Assembly: GCA_003259005.1 (NCBI GenBank)
Contig: QLII01000001.1
Span: 4,914,501-4,978,500 of the forward strand
DNA length: 64,000 nucleotides
Direction of reading: 5' to 3'
Origin: Spirosoma telluris
GTDB lineage: Bacteria; Bacteroidota; Bacteroidia; Cytophagales; Spirosomataceae
A model generated the notes under the pieces. That model was not told the DNA's origin, made no database searches, and saw only the letters and a program-made list of their open reading frames with translations. This document shows positions 18,076 to 31,175 of this stretch, piece after piece. A program made the translations under genes and the position numbers. The stretch's first letter is position 1; every line of letters starts with the position of its first letter.

Positions 18076-20471
18076 TTAACGAAGAAGAATATTAGCTAAT
18101 GCAATCGACACCGTAGTTAGTAATGATAAGATGCCAATTCGTTCAGCTGTACTCAATCGACTTGTATCCAATGGCTTAAACGGAATAAATACGACAGAAC
18201 CGGGATACACTTTGGGGCGAAACGAGAAAAATAAAAACCGGTGAGTTCGATCTTTACGGCCGTTTGGATATACCACATAGGCTTTGCTTTTGCGCGCATT
18301 ATCCGTAAACCCGCCCGCTTCGCTGATGTAGTCATCAAAGCTATAAGCAGCCTTGTAACTCACCGATGAGGGGTTTAGTACGCCCCCCTGAATGGTCACT
18401 ACCTCTGGGCGCTGAGGAATGTATAAACTGTCCTGATCGCGCAATAATAAGTTCTCCTCGCTGCCCGAATCCTGCAAGATTTTACTTAAATCATTAGAAA
18501 TCAGCTCGCCCATACGCTTAAACTGCGCGCCAAGCACATAGGCTTGAGGCTTCAAACCGCCCGCTCGTTTAATCAGATCACTAATACGCTCCTCCCGGCT
18601 AAAGATGGAGTAATTACCGGGTTGCATAATCTCTCCATAGATATATACTTGCTGCTGAGTCGTGTAATTGGGGGACGTACGAACATACACAATATCAAAC
18701 GGCTGTAGTCGAAATTCGGGAGAATTACTCGAATCACTTTTCAGGGAGTAATCTGCAGATTTCGATCAATCGAAAATCGGTAAATTTCCAATTTAGTAGC
18801 CCGCATACCCGTCGAGTCCTGGCGTATGCGTCTGGATACTTCGATTAGATTGGGCTTGGCCCCCTCCTGAAACCCACCTGCTCGGGCAATCAGGTCAGCT
18901 ACACTCATATTTTTGATGTACTCAACCGTATCAGGTCGGTTAACTGCCCCTTCAATCGTAACGTAATAATTTTCTCTTAGCCCACGGATTGACAAAACGG
19001 TCAGGCTATCCTGCCGCATGAGTGGAATATCGGCAACTTCACCCCGCATCAGTTTACCCAAATCAAAGGAGAGGTTTTCTTTATCCATGTCAGGACGTTC
19101 ACGCGTGATGGATGCCCGATTCGTAAAGGCATCTTTGCGTAATCCGTCGGCCCGATTAATAAGTTGACGAACGGTTTCTAAGCCAGGTTCAAGTGAATAG
19201 TCACCGGGACGCATGACGGCTCCAGCTATTTGAACCCTATTTTCATAGCGTTCCAGTATTTTCCCTACTTCATATTTATCACCTCGCTGAGGTATAAAAT
19301 TGGCTATTTGTTCTTCGGTAATCGTTACAATACGTCGTTCACGACTGGTATTGCGTCGAAGAGTAATCGAAGCCCGGTAGGCATCATCACCAAAGCCTCC
19401 AGCAAAACCCAGAACTGCTTTCAATGTTTCGCCTGGTAACACTTCAAAAATTGCCGGGCGACGAACCTGTCCTGTCAACTCGACATGGGTTTCATAATCG
19501 GCAACCCGGATTACGTCCTGGTCGCGAAGTTGAATATTATCGCGTTGGTCGGCTCGCAGAATAAAGTCGTAGAGATCAATGGTACGAATTACTCGATTAC
19601 CTCGAATCACATTTATCTTACGAAATGAACCAGTTTCAGGATTGGGACCACCAGCCAGATACAGCGCGTTAAAGGCTGACCCCAGCGAGGAAATCGTGTA
19701 GGTGCCAGGGTGAACCACTTCTCCAACCAATGTAACCCGAATGCTTCGGATGTTAGTTAGGGTTATATTGGCGCTGGTACCGCTACCGGCTGAACCTAAG
19801 CCTTGGTATCCTCCTTTTCGTAACCGATCAATAATGCGTTGCTCCGCCTGTTCAATTGTCAGGCCACTTACGAAAATAGGAGCCAAATCAGGAATTTTCA
19901 CCGTACCATCCGGGCTAACTTTCAACGCAAAATCACCCGTTGAGGCTCCAGAAATATCAATCTTAATTTCATCATCCGGTCCCACTACATAATTACGGGG
20001 CGTGGCAATGCGTAAATTAGGCTCAAATGACAGATTGGCATTCTCGAATAAGGATGCACCAAAGACTCGGAGTTTCTTGCTTGTGTCTTTACGCGCCGTT
20101 ATTAAAGAATCTGTTCGCTGCGAAAGGTCTGTGGGTAAGGTTCGACCCGTTTGCTTGTCAAGCGAAGTTTGGCTCGACGGGCGGGAAGTTTGTAAACGAA
20201 TCGCTGCTATTCGTTTCCGCATTTTAGCAATGTCATCAAGTGTATAGCCCTGCGACATTGCGGCTTGTTCAATCTGGGCTTCACTAAGTCCACTGGCTTG
20301 CGCCCGCTTATAAAAGTTCTGTACGTCTTCGTCGCTCAACTGATCGACCCGGGATCGGGTAGCCTGGGCAGATGCCTGCTGATACGATCCTGTCAGTACT
20401 ATTAGCAGGAAAATAGCTTGATAGAAGCGAATACGATGGAGTAAATGTGACAATTTGTCCTTAGTACGCAT
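18076..20471 (-). CDS. SLBB-domain polysaccharide export protein, frame interrupted
   Basis: One gene broken near its 3' end: the first part reads from 20471 to a stop at 18741, the second from about 18745 to 18076. One extra base in the GGG run at 18744-18746 restores about 798 residues. It has a signal peptide (FLLIVLTGSYQQASAQ), a poly-export domain (NYVVGPDDEIKIDISG) and then several SLBB domains with repeated G-x-V-x-x-P-G-x-Y/F patterns (LVGEVVHPGTYTIS, LTGQVRRPAIFEV, IAGAVMRPGDYSLE, IEGAVNRPDTVEY, IYGEIMQPGNYSIF). The C-terminus has a hydrophobic helix. This is the large Bacteroidota Wza-like protein. I chose the ATG at 20471 over the TTG at 20492 because it sits just before the signal peptide. 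Confidence 0.85.
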
Positions 20472-20503
20472 GAACACTGGCTGTTGGGCCAAAATTTGAA
20501 CTG

Positions 20504-20511
20504 CAAAAGTA
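20504..20511 (-). promoter_or_regulatory. Candidate -7 box for the export operon
   Basis: Reads TACTTTTG on the minus strand, matching TAnnTTTG, 33 bases before the ATG of the SLBB gene. No clear TTG lies at the expected -33 distance, so the call rests on one box. Confidence 0.3.
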
Positions 20512-20574
20512 ATAGATTCTTGTTAAAACTCCGTTCCCTTATAATAAGGCGTAACTGGCGGGCAGCTCTTTACC

Positions 20575-20604
20575 TTGTAGTCCCACCGTAATGCACTAAA
20601 TTTG
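20575..20604 (+). promoter_or_regulatory. Bacteroidota-type promoter of secA
   Basis: A TTG at 20575-20577 is followed by exactly 19 bases and then TAAATTTG at 20597-20604. This matches the known Bacteroidota vegetative promoter (-33 TTG, spacer of about 19-21, -7 TAnnTTTG). Transcription would begin a few bases after 20604, leaving a secA leader of about 70 bases. Confidence 0.65.
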
Positions 20605-20621
20605 TAGGAAAAACAGCCGGT

Positions 20622-20658
20622 AGTCAATAGCAACCTGGAGACTCATTTACTATTGACT
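20622..20658 (+). repeat. Hairpin in the secA leader
   Basis: Arms AGTCAATAG (20622-20630) and CTATTGACT (20650-20658) pair perfectly over 9 bases with a 19-base loop, between the predicted start of transcription and the secA ATG at 20681. The wording of the right side (ttgactgacgcctaatgact) resembles the hairpin at 27487-27544. It could control secA translation, as leader structure does in other bacteria, but no SecM-like peptide is visible. Confidence 0.4.
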
Positions 20659-20680
20659 GACGCCTAATGACTAAAAAGAA

Positions 20681-24076
<3,396 letters not shown>

Positions 24077-24096
24077 TGTCTCATTTACTAGTTGCT

Positions 24097-24134
24097 AAAA
24101 CGCCCTCTGAATGGTATATTCGGAGGGCGTTTTT
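24097..24134 (+). terminator. secA terminator
   Basis: Arms 24097-24112 and 24118-24133 pair over 16 bases with one mismatch and a 5-base loop, and the right arm ends in a T5 run. It starts 20 bases after the secA stop. An in-frame ATG for the next gene falls inside this stem, which argues against that start. Confidence 0.85.
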
Positions 24135-24185
24135 ATGTCGTTACACCCTGTACTATTCATCACGATAAGCCGTTATCAAGGCAGA

Positions 24186-25268
24186 ATGCGCCACGTCTTT
24201 TTTGCTCTATTTTTATTCGGGCTTACTTCTTTTTCGCCCTCGGCTGACCCCATTCGGCTTCGCTCCGAATCGTTACCTTTCACTCCCAAAGAGTTTTATA
24301 TCGCTACCGTTACCGACCAACGTAGCGAACAGGGGGCCATTGCCCGGCTCGCTCTGGTTCCTAACCAGGCCGTGCAACCTGTTGATTTAGAGAGAGGTGT
24401 AGCATCTAGTTTCCAGCAATTTATTAATCAGGGTCTGAAACAGAATAAAAAACTGCGCCCAATTGCCATGCGTGTTCATCAGTGCCGGATCAGTGAAACG
24501 GCAAAAGGCAACCGTGTCACAGGTCAGTTTACATTTGCGGTTTCATTCGAGCTGTTAGGCAAAGATGATTCAGGCGCAGAAACAAGTACCCGTCTGAACG
24601 ATTATCGGGGCAGCGCAAACTATACTCGCCCCATTGACCAGACAGCAGTCATTGAGTCAACTATACGGCAGGCGTTGATTGCTTCGCTCCGTAGTTTAAA
24701 TGAGTACATGAATCGGGAAAGCGGGCGTAACGAGAAATTAGCCAAAAGCTTAAAAATCAACTTTATTGACGATACCCGCATTACGGATGATGACACAGTG
24801 CATTATAACCCAGCCCGAAAGTTAACCTGGGCCGATTTCCAGGCGGCACCACGCAAGGGAAGCCATTACGCAGCGGAGGTATTTACCAGTTTCTCCTATG
24901 AGGGTAAAAGCACGGTTAAAGATGGGGTCATCATCCTCAATCTGAGCGCAAAAGCCTATATGCTGAAAACTTCATCCTGGGGACGAGCTGACACCCGCAC
25001 GGCCTACGCACTCAATCACGAACAGCGTCATTTTGACATTACAAAAATTATCGTTGAGCGATTTAAACGCAAGATGCATCCTGACAGTCTGACACTGGAA
25101 GATTATAATAGCATTGCTCAATACCAGTTTATCGAGTCATACCGCGAACTAAACCGCATGCAGAATCAGTATGACGACGAAACCAATCATAGTATCAATC
25201 AGGCAGCTCAGGAACGCTGGAACCAAAAGATTGATGAAGAACTGCGTACTTTTGGCATCATAAAGTGA
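24186..25268 (+). CDS. Secreted DUF922-like Zn-dependent protease family protein
   Basis: A 360-residue protein starting at the Met before a clean signal peptide (MRHVFFALFLFGLTSFSPSA); the upstream in-frame ATG at 24111 lies inside the secA terminator. The N-terminal half (about residues 20-200) is a beta-rich domain of unknown function. The C-terminal half has LTWADFQAAP, typical of DUF922, and the zinc-protease motif HEQRHFDI, an HExxH variant with R before the second His. The family is predicted, not proven, to be periplasmic or extracellular peptidases. Its stop overlaps the start of the glycosyltransferase gene. Confidence 0.6.
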   Translation: MRHVFFALFLFGLTSFSPSADPIRLRSESLPFTPKEFYIATVTDQRSEQGAIARLALVPNQAVQPVDLERGVASSFQQFINQGLKQNKKLRPIAMRVHQCRISETAKGNRVTGQFTFAVSFELLGKDDSGAETSTRLNDYRGSANYTRPIDQTAVIESTIRQALIASLRSLNEYMNRESGRNEKLAKSLKINFIDDTRITDDDTVHYNPARKLTWADFQAAPRKGSHYAAEVFTSFSYEGKSTVKDGVIILNLSAKAYMLKTSSWGRADTRTAYALNHEQRHFDITKIIVERFKRKMHPDSLTLEDYNSIAQYQFIESYRELNRMQNQYDDETNHSINQAAQERWNQKIDEELRTFGIIK

Positions 25269-26395
25269 TTGGGAGTTTGAAAAAAGTTCGCATTCTTCAT
25301 GTTAGTACCGCCCATCAACCGCAAGATCCACGGGTAGTCTTCAAACAATGCCAGACACTTGCCGAACACTACGACGTGTTTTGTGCCTTACCCCACGCCG
25401 ATCCAACCGCTGCCCCAGCTATTCATTTTATTCGCCTACCCTACTTTCGGCGTGTTATCTGGCGAATTTTATTGACCTGTCCACTTATAGTGTTTCGATG
25501 CCTGCTACTACGACCAAAGCTCGTACATGTCTATGTACCTGAATTTTTGCCCTTTGCCTATGTCTTTCGGCTTTTGGGCGCTCAGGTGATTTATGAAGTA
25601 CAGGAAAACCTGCATAAGAAATTACACCTTAAAACCGTCAATAATGGGTTTCTGCTGGAAAAAGCGTTCAGGTGGTTTGACCAGATTGCCCGGCAGCACT
25701 TTTACCTGATCTTCACCGAACATGCCTATTTAGCTACCTATACGAATCTGGCTAAGCCTTATGAAGTGATTTATAATTATCCTCTACTGTCTTTTCTGGA
25801 GCCGTTCCGCCAACCTTATCAGCCTACCCTCGCGCAACCTTCGTTTTTTTATATTGGCTGGCTTAGTTTCGAACGAGCCTTCGATACACTTGTCGAAGCA
25901 CTGGGGCGGCTGAAGACGATTTACCCAAATTTCAGAATGCATTTGTTTGGGAAACGGGCTTTCACCGAACGAGATTTGGCTACACTTCCCCAGTATGATA
26001 ACATTAAGGAAAATCTCTGCTTTTATGGGTATACTGATCAACGGCTTGCTTTCCCTTATGCTGCTAACGCTACAGCAGGGTTGGCGCTTCTGAAGCCTAT
26101 TGGCGATTATCCAGACTCCTATACCACTAAGTTATTTGAATATATGGCCCTTGGCTTACCGGTTATTACGTCCAACTTTCTATTGTATAAGAACATAGTC
26201 GAACGGTATGAATGTGGATTCTGTGTATCACCCGATAACCCAACTCAGATTGCCGATGCACTTATCTATCTAGTGGATCATCCTGCTGAAGCCCACCTTA
26301 TGGGTGAACGGGGTTATCAGGCTGTGAAGAAATTTTATAACTGGAGCAGTGAAGCAGATAAGCTGCTTAATTTTTATAAACACGTACTGTATTAA
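25265..26395 (+). CDS. Glycosyltransferase family 4-like
   Basis: A 376-residue GT-B fold enzyme. The N-terminus KKVRILHVSTAHQPQDPRVV and the segment HVYVPEFLPFAYVFRLLGAQVIYEV fit the acceptor domain; the C-terminal donor domain has FYIGWLSFERAFDTLVEALG, YTTKLFEYMALGLPVITS (the E-x7-E-like site) and GFCVSPDNPTQIADAL. It would transfer a sugar to a lipid or glycan at the inner membrane. It starts with GTG in a GTGA overlap with the DUF922-like gene, suggesting coupling, though no functional link is known. It is separate from the main polysaccharide cluster. Confidence 0.85.
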   Translation: MIGSLKKVRILHVSTAHQPQDPRVVFKQCQTLAEHYDVFCALPHADPTAAPAIHFIRLPYFRRVIWRILLTCPLIVFRCLLLRPKLVHVYVPEFLPFAYVFRLLGAQVIYEVQENLHKKLHLKTVNNGFLLEKAFRWFDQIARQHFYLIFTEHAYLATYTNLAKPYEVIYNYPLLSFLEPFRQPYQPTLAQPSFFYIGWLSFERAFDTLVEALGRLKTIYPNFRMHLFGKRAFTERDLATLPQYDNIKENLCFYGYTDQRLAFPYAANATAGLALLKPIGDYPDSYTTKLFEYMALGLPVITSNFLLYKNIVERYECGFCVSPDNPTQIADALIYLVDHPAEAHLMGERGYQAVKKFYNWSSEADKLLNFYKHVLY

Positions 26396-26546
26396 GCCTA
26401 ATAGCGGTTACCATTAGGACAAAAACAAGACATATTGAATACTTTATGGTATTGTTCCAATGTTCAATACTACGTTTTCCCGGAAGGATTTAACTTTAGA
26501 CATTAATTAAGGGTTATCTATCCGATAGCCCAATCTATTTGGCCTG

Positions 26547-27485
26547 ATGTACATTCACGCAGTAAGCCATTACCTACCAACACAGGTAGTTGGCAACGAA
26601 CATTTTACCCAGCTCAATGGTCTGTCCAGCGACTGGATTATCGAACGCACTGGAATTGTGGAGCGACGCAAAGCTGCTCCCGGTGAGAATACGAATACCA
26701 TGACCATTGAAGTCGTTAAGCGACTTCAGGATAAAGCCGATCTATCCACGATTGATCTGATTGTTGGAGGAACGTATACGCCTTACGATACCATTGTTTC
26801 TATTGCTCACGAAGCTCAGCATTATCTAGGTATTGCCGATATTCCAACTATTTCGATTTCAACAGCCTGCTCGTCGTTACTCAATGCCATTGAAGTAGTA
26901 GAAGGCTACTTTGCCTTGAACAAGGCTAGTCGGGCAATTGTGATTGTATCGGAGCATAATACGCTTTATTATAACGAGCAGGACACGATTTCGGGGCATT
27001 TGTGGGGCGATGGTGCAGCAGCTCTGCTCATTACTAAAGAGCGGCAGAGTGACGATGATTTTGCCATTAAGGCCTTATTGACGGGCGGGGCAGCTCATAC
27101 ACCCAAAGCAACGACCGGTGTCATGATGAAACCCGCCGACGGAGGGGTGACCATGCCGCATGGCCGCGATGTGTTTATCAATGCCTGTCAGTACATGCCC
27201 AAAGCTAGTCTACAGATTCTCGAACGATGCGGTCTAACTCTGGCCGATGTGGACTATATTTTGCCGCACCAAGCGAATCTGCGCATATCCCGCAATGTTA
27301 TGAATACGCTTGGCTTACCGGAAGAAAAGCTGATTTCCAATATTCAGCGCTACGGTAATACGGGTTGTGCCGGTTGCGCCATTGCTCTTTCGGAGGAGTG
27401 GGATAGGTTTCAGAAAGGCCAGCACATTGTCATCACGGTATTTGGTGGCGGCTATTCCTATGGGGCAATGCTGGTAGAGGTATAA
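26547..27485 (+). CDS. 3-oxoacyl-ACP synthase III family protein
   Basis: A 312-residue thiolase-fold enzyme with the full KAS III triad: Cys108 in ISTACSSLLNAIE, His241 in LPHQANLRI and Asn271 in QRYGNTGCAG. The N-terminal DWIIERTGIVERR is also typical of FabH. It would condense an acyl-CoA with malonyl-ACP. The gene stands alone, without other fatty-acid genes, and its sequence differs from housekeeping FabH (AHEAQHYLGI near the active site), so it may serve a specialised lipid or polyketide rather than bulk fatty-acid synthesis. The terminator hairpin follows at once. Confidence 0.85.
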   Translation: MYIHAVSHYLPTQVVGNEHFTQLNGLSSDWIIERTGIVERRKAAPGENTNTMTIEVVKRLQDKADLSTIDLIVGGTYTPYDTIVSIAHEAQHYLGIADIPTISISTACSSLLNAIEVVEGYFALNKASRAIVIVSEHNTLYYNEQDTISGHLWGDGAAALLITKERQSDDDFAIKALLTGGAAHTPKATTGVMMKPADGGVTMPHGRDVFINACQYMPKASLQILERCGLTLADVDYILPHQANLRISRNVMNTLGLPEEKLISNIQRYGNTGCAGCAIALSEEWDRFQKGQHIVITVFGGGYSYGAMLVEV

Positions 27486-27486
27486 A

Positions 27487-27544
27487 AGTCGATAGTCGTC
27501 AGTCGCTAGTAACGAGACTTACTAATGACTGACGACTATCGACT
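27487..27544 (+). terminator. Hairpin, 18-bp perfect outer stem
   Basis: Arms 27487-27504 and 27527-27544 are perfectly complementary, and an inner stem (27507-27511 with TTACT) extends the hairpin. It begins 2 bases after the KAS III stop and ends 13 bases before the stop of the convergent M1 peptidase gene. Arms are made of iterated words (AGTCG, ATAGTCG, TCAGTCG). Flanking A runs suit termination of the minus-strand gene. Confidence 0.7.
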
Positions 27545-27556
27545 AAAAAACTCTTT

Positions 27557-29533
27557 TTATTGCGCTTCTGCCCGCCAAACGTTGTTCTTTTCATTGACAT
27601 CCGGCAGTTTTTCGTCGGGGTCAAGAACAACCGATTTTAGGGGTGAGGTCGAATTATACTTAAACGTCCAGGAACCACCCCGCTGCCAGACTTCGATAGG
27701 TAAATTCACGCGTCCTTTCTTACCATTTGTTTCTGTTACTTCAATGGTAACGGGCATGGCCATTTTTTCGAGGTTTTCAATCGAAATCAACGATCCTTTA
27801 TCGGCTGCACCATCAACGTATTTTACTTCTTTAACGCCCTGATCTAGTTTCCAAGTCTCGTAGAAGAAGCCGCGCCAGAACCAACCTAAATCTTCACCAG
27901 CACCGTCTTCAATACTCCGGAAGAAATCATAAGGAGTTGGGTGTTTGAAGGCCCAACGGCTCACGTAATTTCGGAAAGCAAAGTCGAACCGGTCGGGACC
28001 GAGAATTACGTCACGAAGCAGTTTCAACCCCATACCGGGTTTGTAATAAGCCAGAATACCTAAGGCTCTTGCCTGCTGAACATCAGGAATGGTCATAATC
28101 GGTTCGGCAGGGTAGAAAAGAGCAGGGGCAAGATCGTGCATGGTGCCACGCTCCCGGTTGTATTCGCCCTTATTGAAGTTAGCGGTTGAGAGCGTGTTAA
28201 TAAAGGTGTTAAATCCTTCGTCCATCCAGGGGAATTTGCGCTCATTGTTCCCGACAATCATTGGGAACCAGTTGTGGCCAAATTCGTGATCTGTTACGCC
28301 CCAGAGCGCATCTTTCTTGTCTTTGTGATCGCAGAAGATAATGCCGGGGTATTCCATACCACCCACAATACCGGCCACATTCGTTGCCACCGGGTAGCTG
28401 AATTCATACAGATATTTTGAATAGAACTCAACGCATCCTTTTACGTACTCGGTAGAGCGATTCCATGAATCATTGGTTGCGCTTTCGGCCGGATAAACCG
28501 ATTGGGCCAAAGCAGGTTTACCACTTGGCAGATTCATTTTGGCAGCATCCCATACAAATCCGCGCGAAGAGGCCCAGGCTACATCGCGGGTATTCAGGCA
28601 ACGAAATTTCCAGGTCAAGGTGCCGGATTTTTTAGGGCGAGTATCCGGATTAGTCACTTCGTCTTTCCCCCGAATAATCACGGTCTGATCGCTTTTTCTA
28701 GCCTGGTCCAGCCGTTTAATCTGCTCAGCGGTTAATACATCGGTTGGGTTCAGCAACTCACCCGAACCAACGACTATGTGATTCCAGGGAGCGGTGATAC
28801 TGTATTCATAATCGCCGTAGTCAAGGTAGAACTCACCTGCGCCAAGATAGGGTAGCACGTTCCAGCCTTCAATATCGTCATAGACACACATCCGTGGGTA
28901 CCATTGGGCAATTTCGTAGATAATGCCATCCTTACGTTGCAACTGTCCCATACGGTCGGAGCCGTATTCAGGAATTTTGAAGCTGTAGGCAACTTTAACT
29001 TTCACGACATCGCCCTTAGGTTTTACGGGTTCCGTTAGGCGCACCTGCATGCGTGTATCCGAAATCTCGTAGGGAATCGCGATAAATTTGCCTTTACCCT
29101 GATCCACAGTCACGCTTGAGATGGTTAGTCCACCGGCAAAACCCAGGTTACCAAACCGACCACCGGAAACAGGGGTTGTTTTAGCCGCCCGCGACGTATC
29201 GCTAAAGGCATTCTGATCCAACTGAAGCCACAAATAGGCCAGCGATTCGGGCGAATTATTTTTGTACGTGATTGTCACTTCACCCGTAATGGTATTCTTC
29301 TGGTCATCGAGGGTAACATTAATCTGGTAGTCTGACCGATTCTGCCAGTAATTTGGTCCGGGTGCGCCACTACCCGTACGGTAATCGTTGCCCGGCTGCA
29401 TATTAAATAACGGGTGGAACAACGCAAGAGGGTCATATTTGGAACCCGGCGTGGAGGTTGACGAAGGGGATGTTTGGGCAAAGGATGGTAAGCAGACTAA
29501 CCACAATCCAGCCCAGAGCATAATTCTTTTCAT
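27557..29533 (-). CDS. M1 family metallopeptidase, secreted
   Basis: A 658-residue protein with a signal peptide (residues 1-20, ending LPSFAQ). The zinc site is HEFGHNW (His416, Glu417, His420) with the third ligand Glu439 in MDEGFNTF, and GGMEYPGI (391-398) replaces the GAMEN substrate-binding motif. The N-terminal half is the beta-rich saddle domain of M1 aminopeptidases. It would trim peptides in the periplasm or at the surface. The C-terminus (SVVLDPDEKLPDVNEKNN) is a common ending in Bacteroidota members. It is a single-gene unit. Confidence 0.9.
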   Translation of the reverse strand: MKRIMLWAGLWLVCLPSFAQTSPSSTSTPGSKYDPLALFHPLFNMQPGNDYRTGSGAPGPNYWQNRSDYQINVTLDDQKNTITGEVTITYKNNSPESLAYLWLQLDQNAFSDTSRAAKTTPVSGGRFGNLGFAGGLTISSVTVDQGKGKFIAIPYEISDTRMQVRLTEPVKPKGDVVKVKVAYSFKIPEYGSDRMGQLQRKDGIIYEIAQWYPRMCVYDDIEGWNVLPYLGAGEFYLDYGDYEYSITAPWNHIVVGSGELLNPTDVLTAEQIKRLDQARKSDQTVIIRGKDEVTNPDTRPKKSGTLTWKFRCLNTRDVAWASSRGFVWDAAKMNLPSGKPALAQSVYPAESATNDSWNRSTEYVKGCVEFYSKYLYEFSYPVATNVAGIVGGMEYPGIIFCDHKDKKDALWGVTDHEFGHNWFPMIVGNNERKFPWMDEGFNTFINTLSTANFNKGEYNRERGTMHDLAPALFYPAEPIMTIPDVQQARALGILAYYKPGMGLKLLRDVILGPDRFDFAFRNYVSRWAFKHPTPYDFFRSIEDGAGEDLGWFWRGFFYETWKLDQGVKEVKYVDGAADKGSLISIENLEKMAMPVTIEVTETNGKKGRVNLPIEVWQRGGSWTFKYNSTSPLKSVVLDPDEKLPDVNEKNNVWRAEAQ

Positions 29534-29604
29534 GAAGTTCTGGTACGTAACAACTGTATGATTTACTACAAATAACGCGATAAAGCCCTAATATCAGATA
29601 AGTA

Positions 29605-30213
29605 CTATAAAGACAGGCGCCAATTGATGCCGTGGTGAATAAGCAGAAAGAGGAATAAGCCAATCCAGAGGATGTCGACAAAGTGCCAATAGAGCGTAAT
29701 TAGCTTGATTTTAAGTCGATTTGGCGGATTGACACTGTACACGAATGAGTCGATATAAGGCCGGCGAAGTAGGGCTTCGCCCAGTATAATACCCAGAAAA
29801 ATAAGACCAACCAGAATGTGAAGCAGATGAATACCCGATATGATGTAAACAAATCCACCAGCTGGATTGCCCTTCAGTCCAATGCCAGCCAGAGCCATTT
29901 GTCGCCAGCCCCAGCTTTGTAACAGGATGAAAAGAATACCCAACACAAACGTGGTACCAATATTGGTTCGGTAACTCCCAAAGCGTTCGTGCCGGAAGGC
30001 TAGTGTAGCATTGTTAAGTGTAAAACTGCTCAGCATAATAACAATTGTGCTGACAAAGAATACGGTTGGCAGTTTTATATCAGCCCACCCTGATCCAGTT
30101 CGACGAATGACATAGGCTACCAACAACATGGTGAAAACCATCACGCTACTGGCAATACCCATCCAGACCATGAAGCGAAACGGCTCCCGCCGTTTGGTCA
30201 CGAAGTTGCTCAT
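29605..30213 (-). CDS. Cytochrome c oxidase subunit III family protein
   Basis: A 202-residue membrane protein with five hydrophobic helices, ending in the conserved YWHFVDILWIGLFLFLL helix of subunit III of haem-copper oxidases; the glycine-rich GIHLLHILVGLIFL segment is also characteristic. Subunit III supports proton pumping and stability of the oxidase. No subunit I or II lies in the window, so this is either an isolated paralogue or works with an oxidase encoded elsewhere. The gene is flanked by the M1 peptidase and ispE, which are functionally unrelated. Confidence 0.85.
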   Translation of the reverse strand: MSNFVTKRREPFRFMVWMGIASSVMVFTMLLVAYVIRRTGSGWADIKLPTVFFVSTIVIMLSSFTLNNATLAFRHERFGSYRTNIGTTFVLGILFILLQSWGWRQMALAGIGLKGNPAGGFVYIISGIHLLHILVGLIFLGIILGEALLRRPYIDSFVYSVNPPNRLKIKLITLYWHFVDILWIGLFLFLLIHHGINWRLSL

Positions 30214-30275
30214 GAAAACAGTTTACGGTATTCGGTTTACGGTTTGATACGGTAGCACCTAGACCGTAATCTTAC

Positions 30276-31082
30276 CTATAACTCTCCTTCCCAAACGCGG
30301 TAGGTTGAAAATTGGTTTGGGACGACAATAGGTGCATTAAAAATTCCGTATACTGTTGAACCAGACCCGCTCATGCTGGCATATACAGCGCCTGCGTCGT
30401 AGAGCTGCTGCTTAATGTGGGGCAAAACCGGGTATTTGGGAAACAGGCTATCTTCAAAATCATTATGAACTGTATCTCGCCAGGTATCCATCGGCCTCTG
30501 CAATTGCTCGAACAAGGTCGTTTCAGGCTGGCAGGGCCGAACTCTGGCGTAGGCCTCAGCAGTAGAAATCACCAGATTCGGGTAGATGAGTACAATATAA
30601 TACCCTTTTAGATCAACGGAAATCTCCGAAAATACATCACCTTTTTCAAGGCAATACAAGGGGCGATTTTGAATAAAAAAGGCGCAGTCGCTACCCAGCA
30701 TACGGGCATAATCTTCCAATTGTGAAACGCTTAGGCCCAGCTCAAATTGTCCATTCAGTGATTTCAGGACAAAGGCTGCATCGGCAGATCCTCCGCCTAA
30801 GCCGGCGCCAATCGGTACTACTTTATGCAGATGCATCTGAACGGGCGGTAAGTCAAAATCGGCCTTAACCAGGTTATACGCCTTCACACAAAGGTTGTGC
30901 TGACTATCACCCGGAATGACTAAACCACTGCTACCAAAACTGAATTCATTGGCCGGAATTATCTCCAGGATGTCGCCCCAGCCAACGGGATAAAAACACG
31001 ATTGCAGATTGTGAAATCCATCGGGCCGCTTTTCGGTGATGCGTAAACCGAGGTTGATTTTACAGGAGGGGAACGTTATCAA
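30276..31082 (-). CDS. ispE: 4-diphosphocytidyl-2-C-methyl-D-erythritol kinase
   Basis: A 268-residue GHMP kinase that phosphorylates CDP-methylerythritol in the MEP isoprenoid pathway. Motif 1 is PSCKINLGLRITEKRPDGFH at the N-terminus, the ATP loop is VPIGAGLGGGSADAAF (about residues 90-105), and motif 3 is YASMSGSGSTVYGIF. The start codon is TTG directly before ITFPSCKINL, where the family normally begins; no ATG is available. The leader carries the AATGAT-type repeat that pairs with the end of the PorE-like gene. Confidence 0.95.
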   Translation of the reverse strand: MITFPSCKINLGLRITEKRPDGFHNLQSCFYPVGWGDILEIIPANEFSFGSSGLVIPGDSQHNLCVKAYNLVKADFDLPPVQMHLHKVVPIGAGLGGGSADAAFVLKSLNGQFELGLSVSQLEDYARMLGSDCAFFIQNRPLYCLEKGDVFSEISVDLKGYYIVLIYPNLVISTAEAYARVRPCQPETTLFEQLQRPMDTWRDTVHNDFEDSLFPKYPVLPHIKQQLYDAGAVYASMSGSGSTVYGIFNAPIVVPNQFSTYRVWEGEL

Positions 31083-31097
31083 GAATGATAAATGATA

Positions 31098-31175
31098 AAT
31101 GATGAATGATAATCACCAGAAGTGGCACTTAGTCACGCAAAATAAACGCTGCGGAATAAAATATCATTCATCATT
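31098..31175. repeat. AATGAT-word inverted repeat
   Basis: The 14-base arms 31098-31111 and 31162-31175 pair perfectly across a 50-base spacer. The left side continues as a run of near-repeats (AATGATA, AATGATG) back to 31083. It spans nearly the whole gap between the stop of the PorE-like gene and the start of ispE. A related AATGA / CATTTTT element is at 48020-48144. Confidence 0.5.

Noticed and set aside
24111..24185. Earlier start of the DUF922-like protein
   Set aside because: The first ATG lies inside the secA terminator stem and the added residues precede a complete signal peptide.
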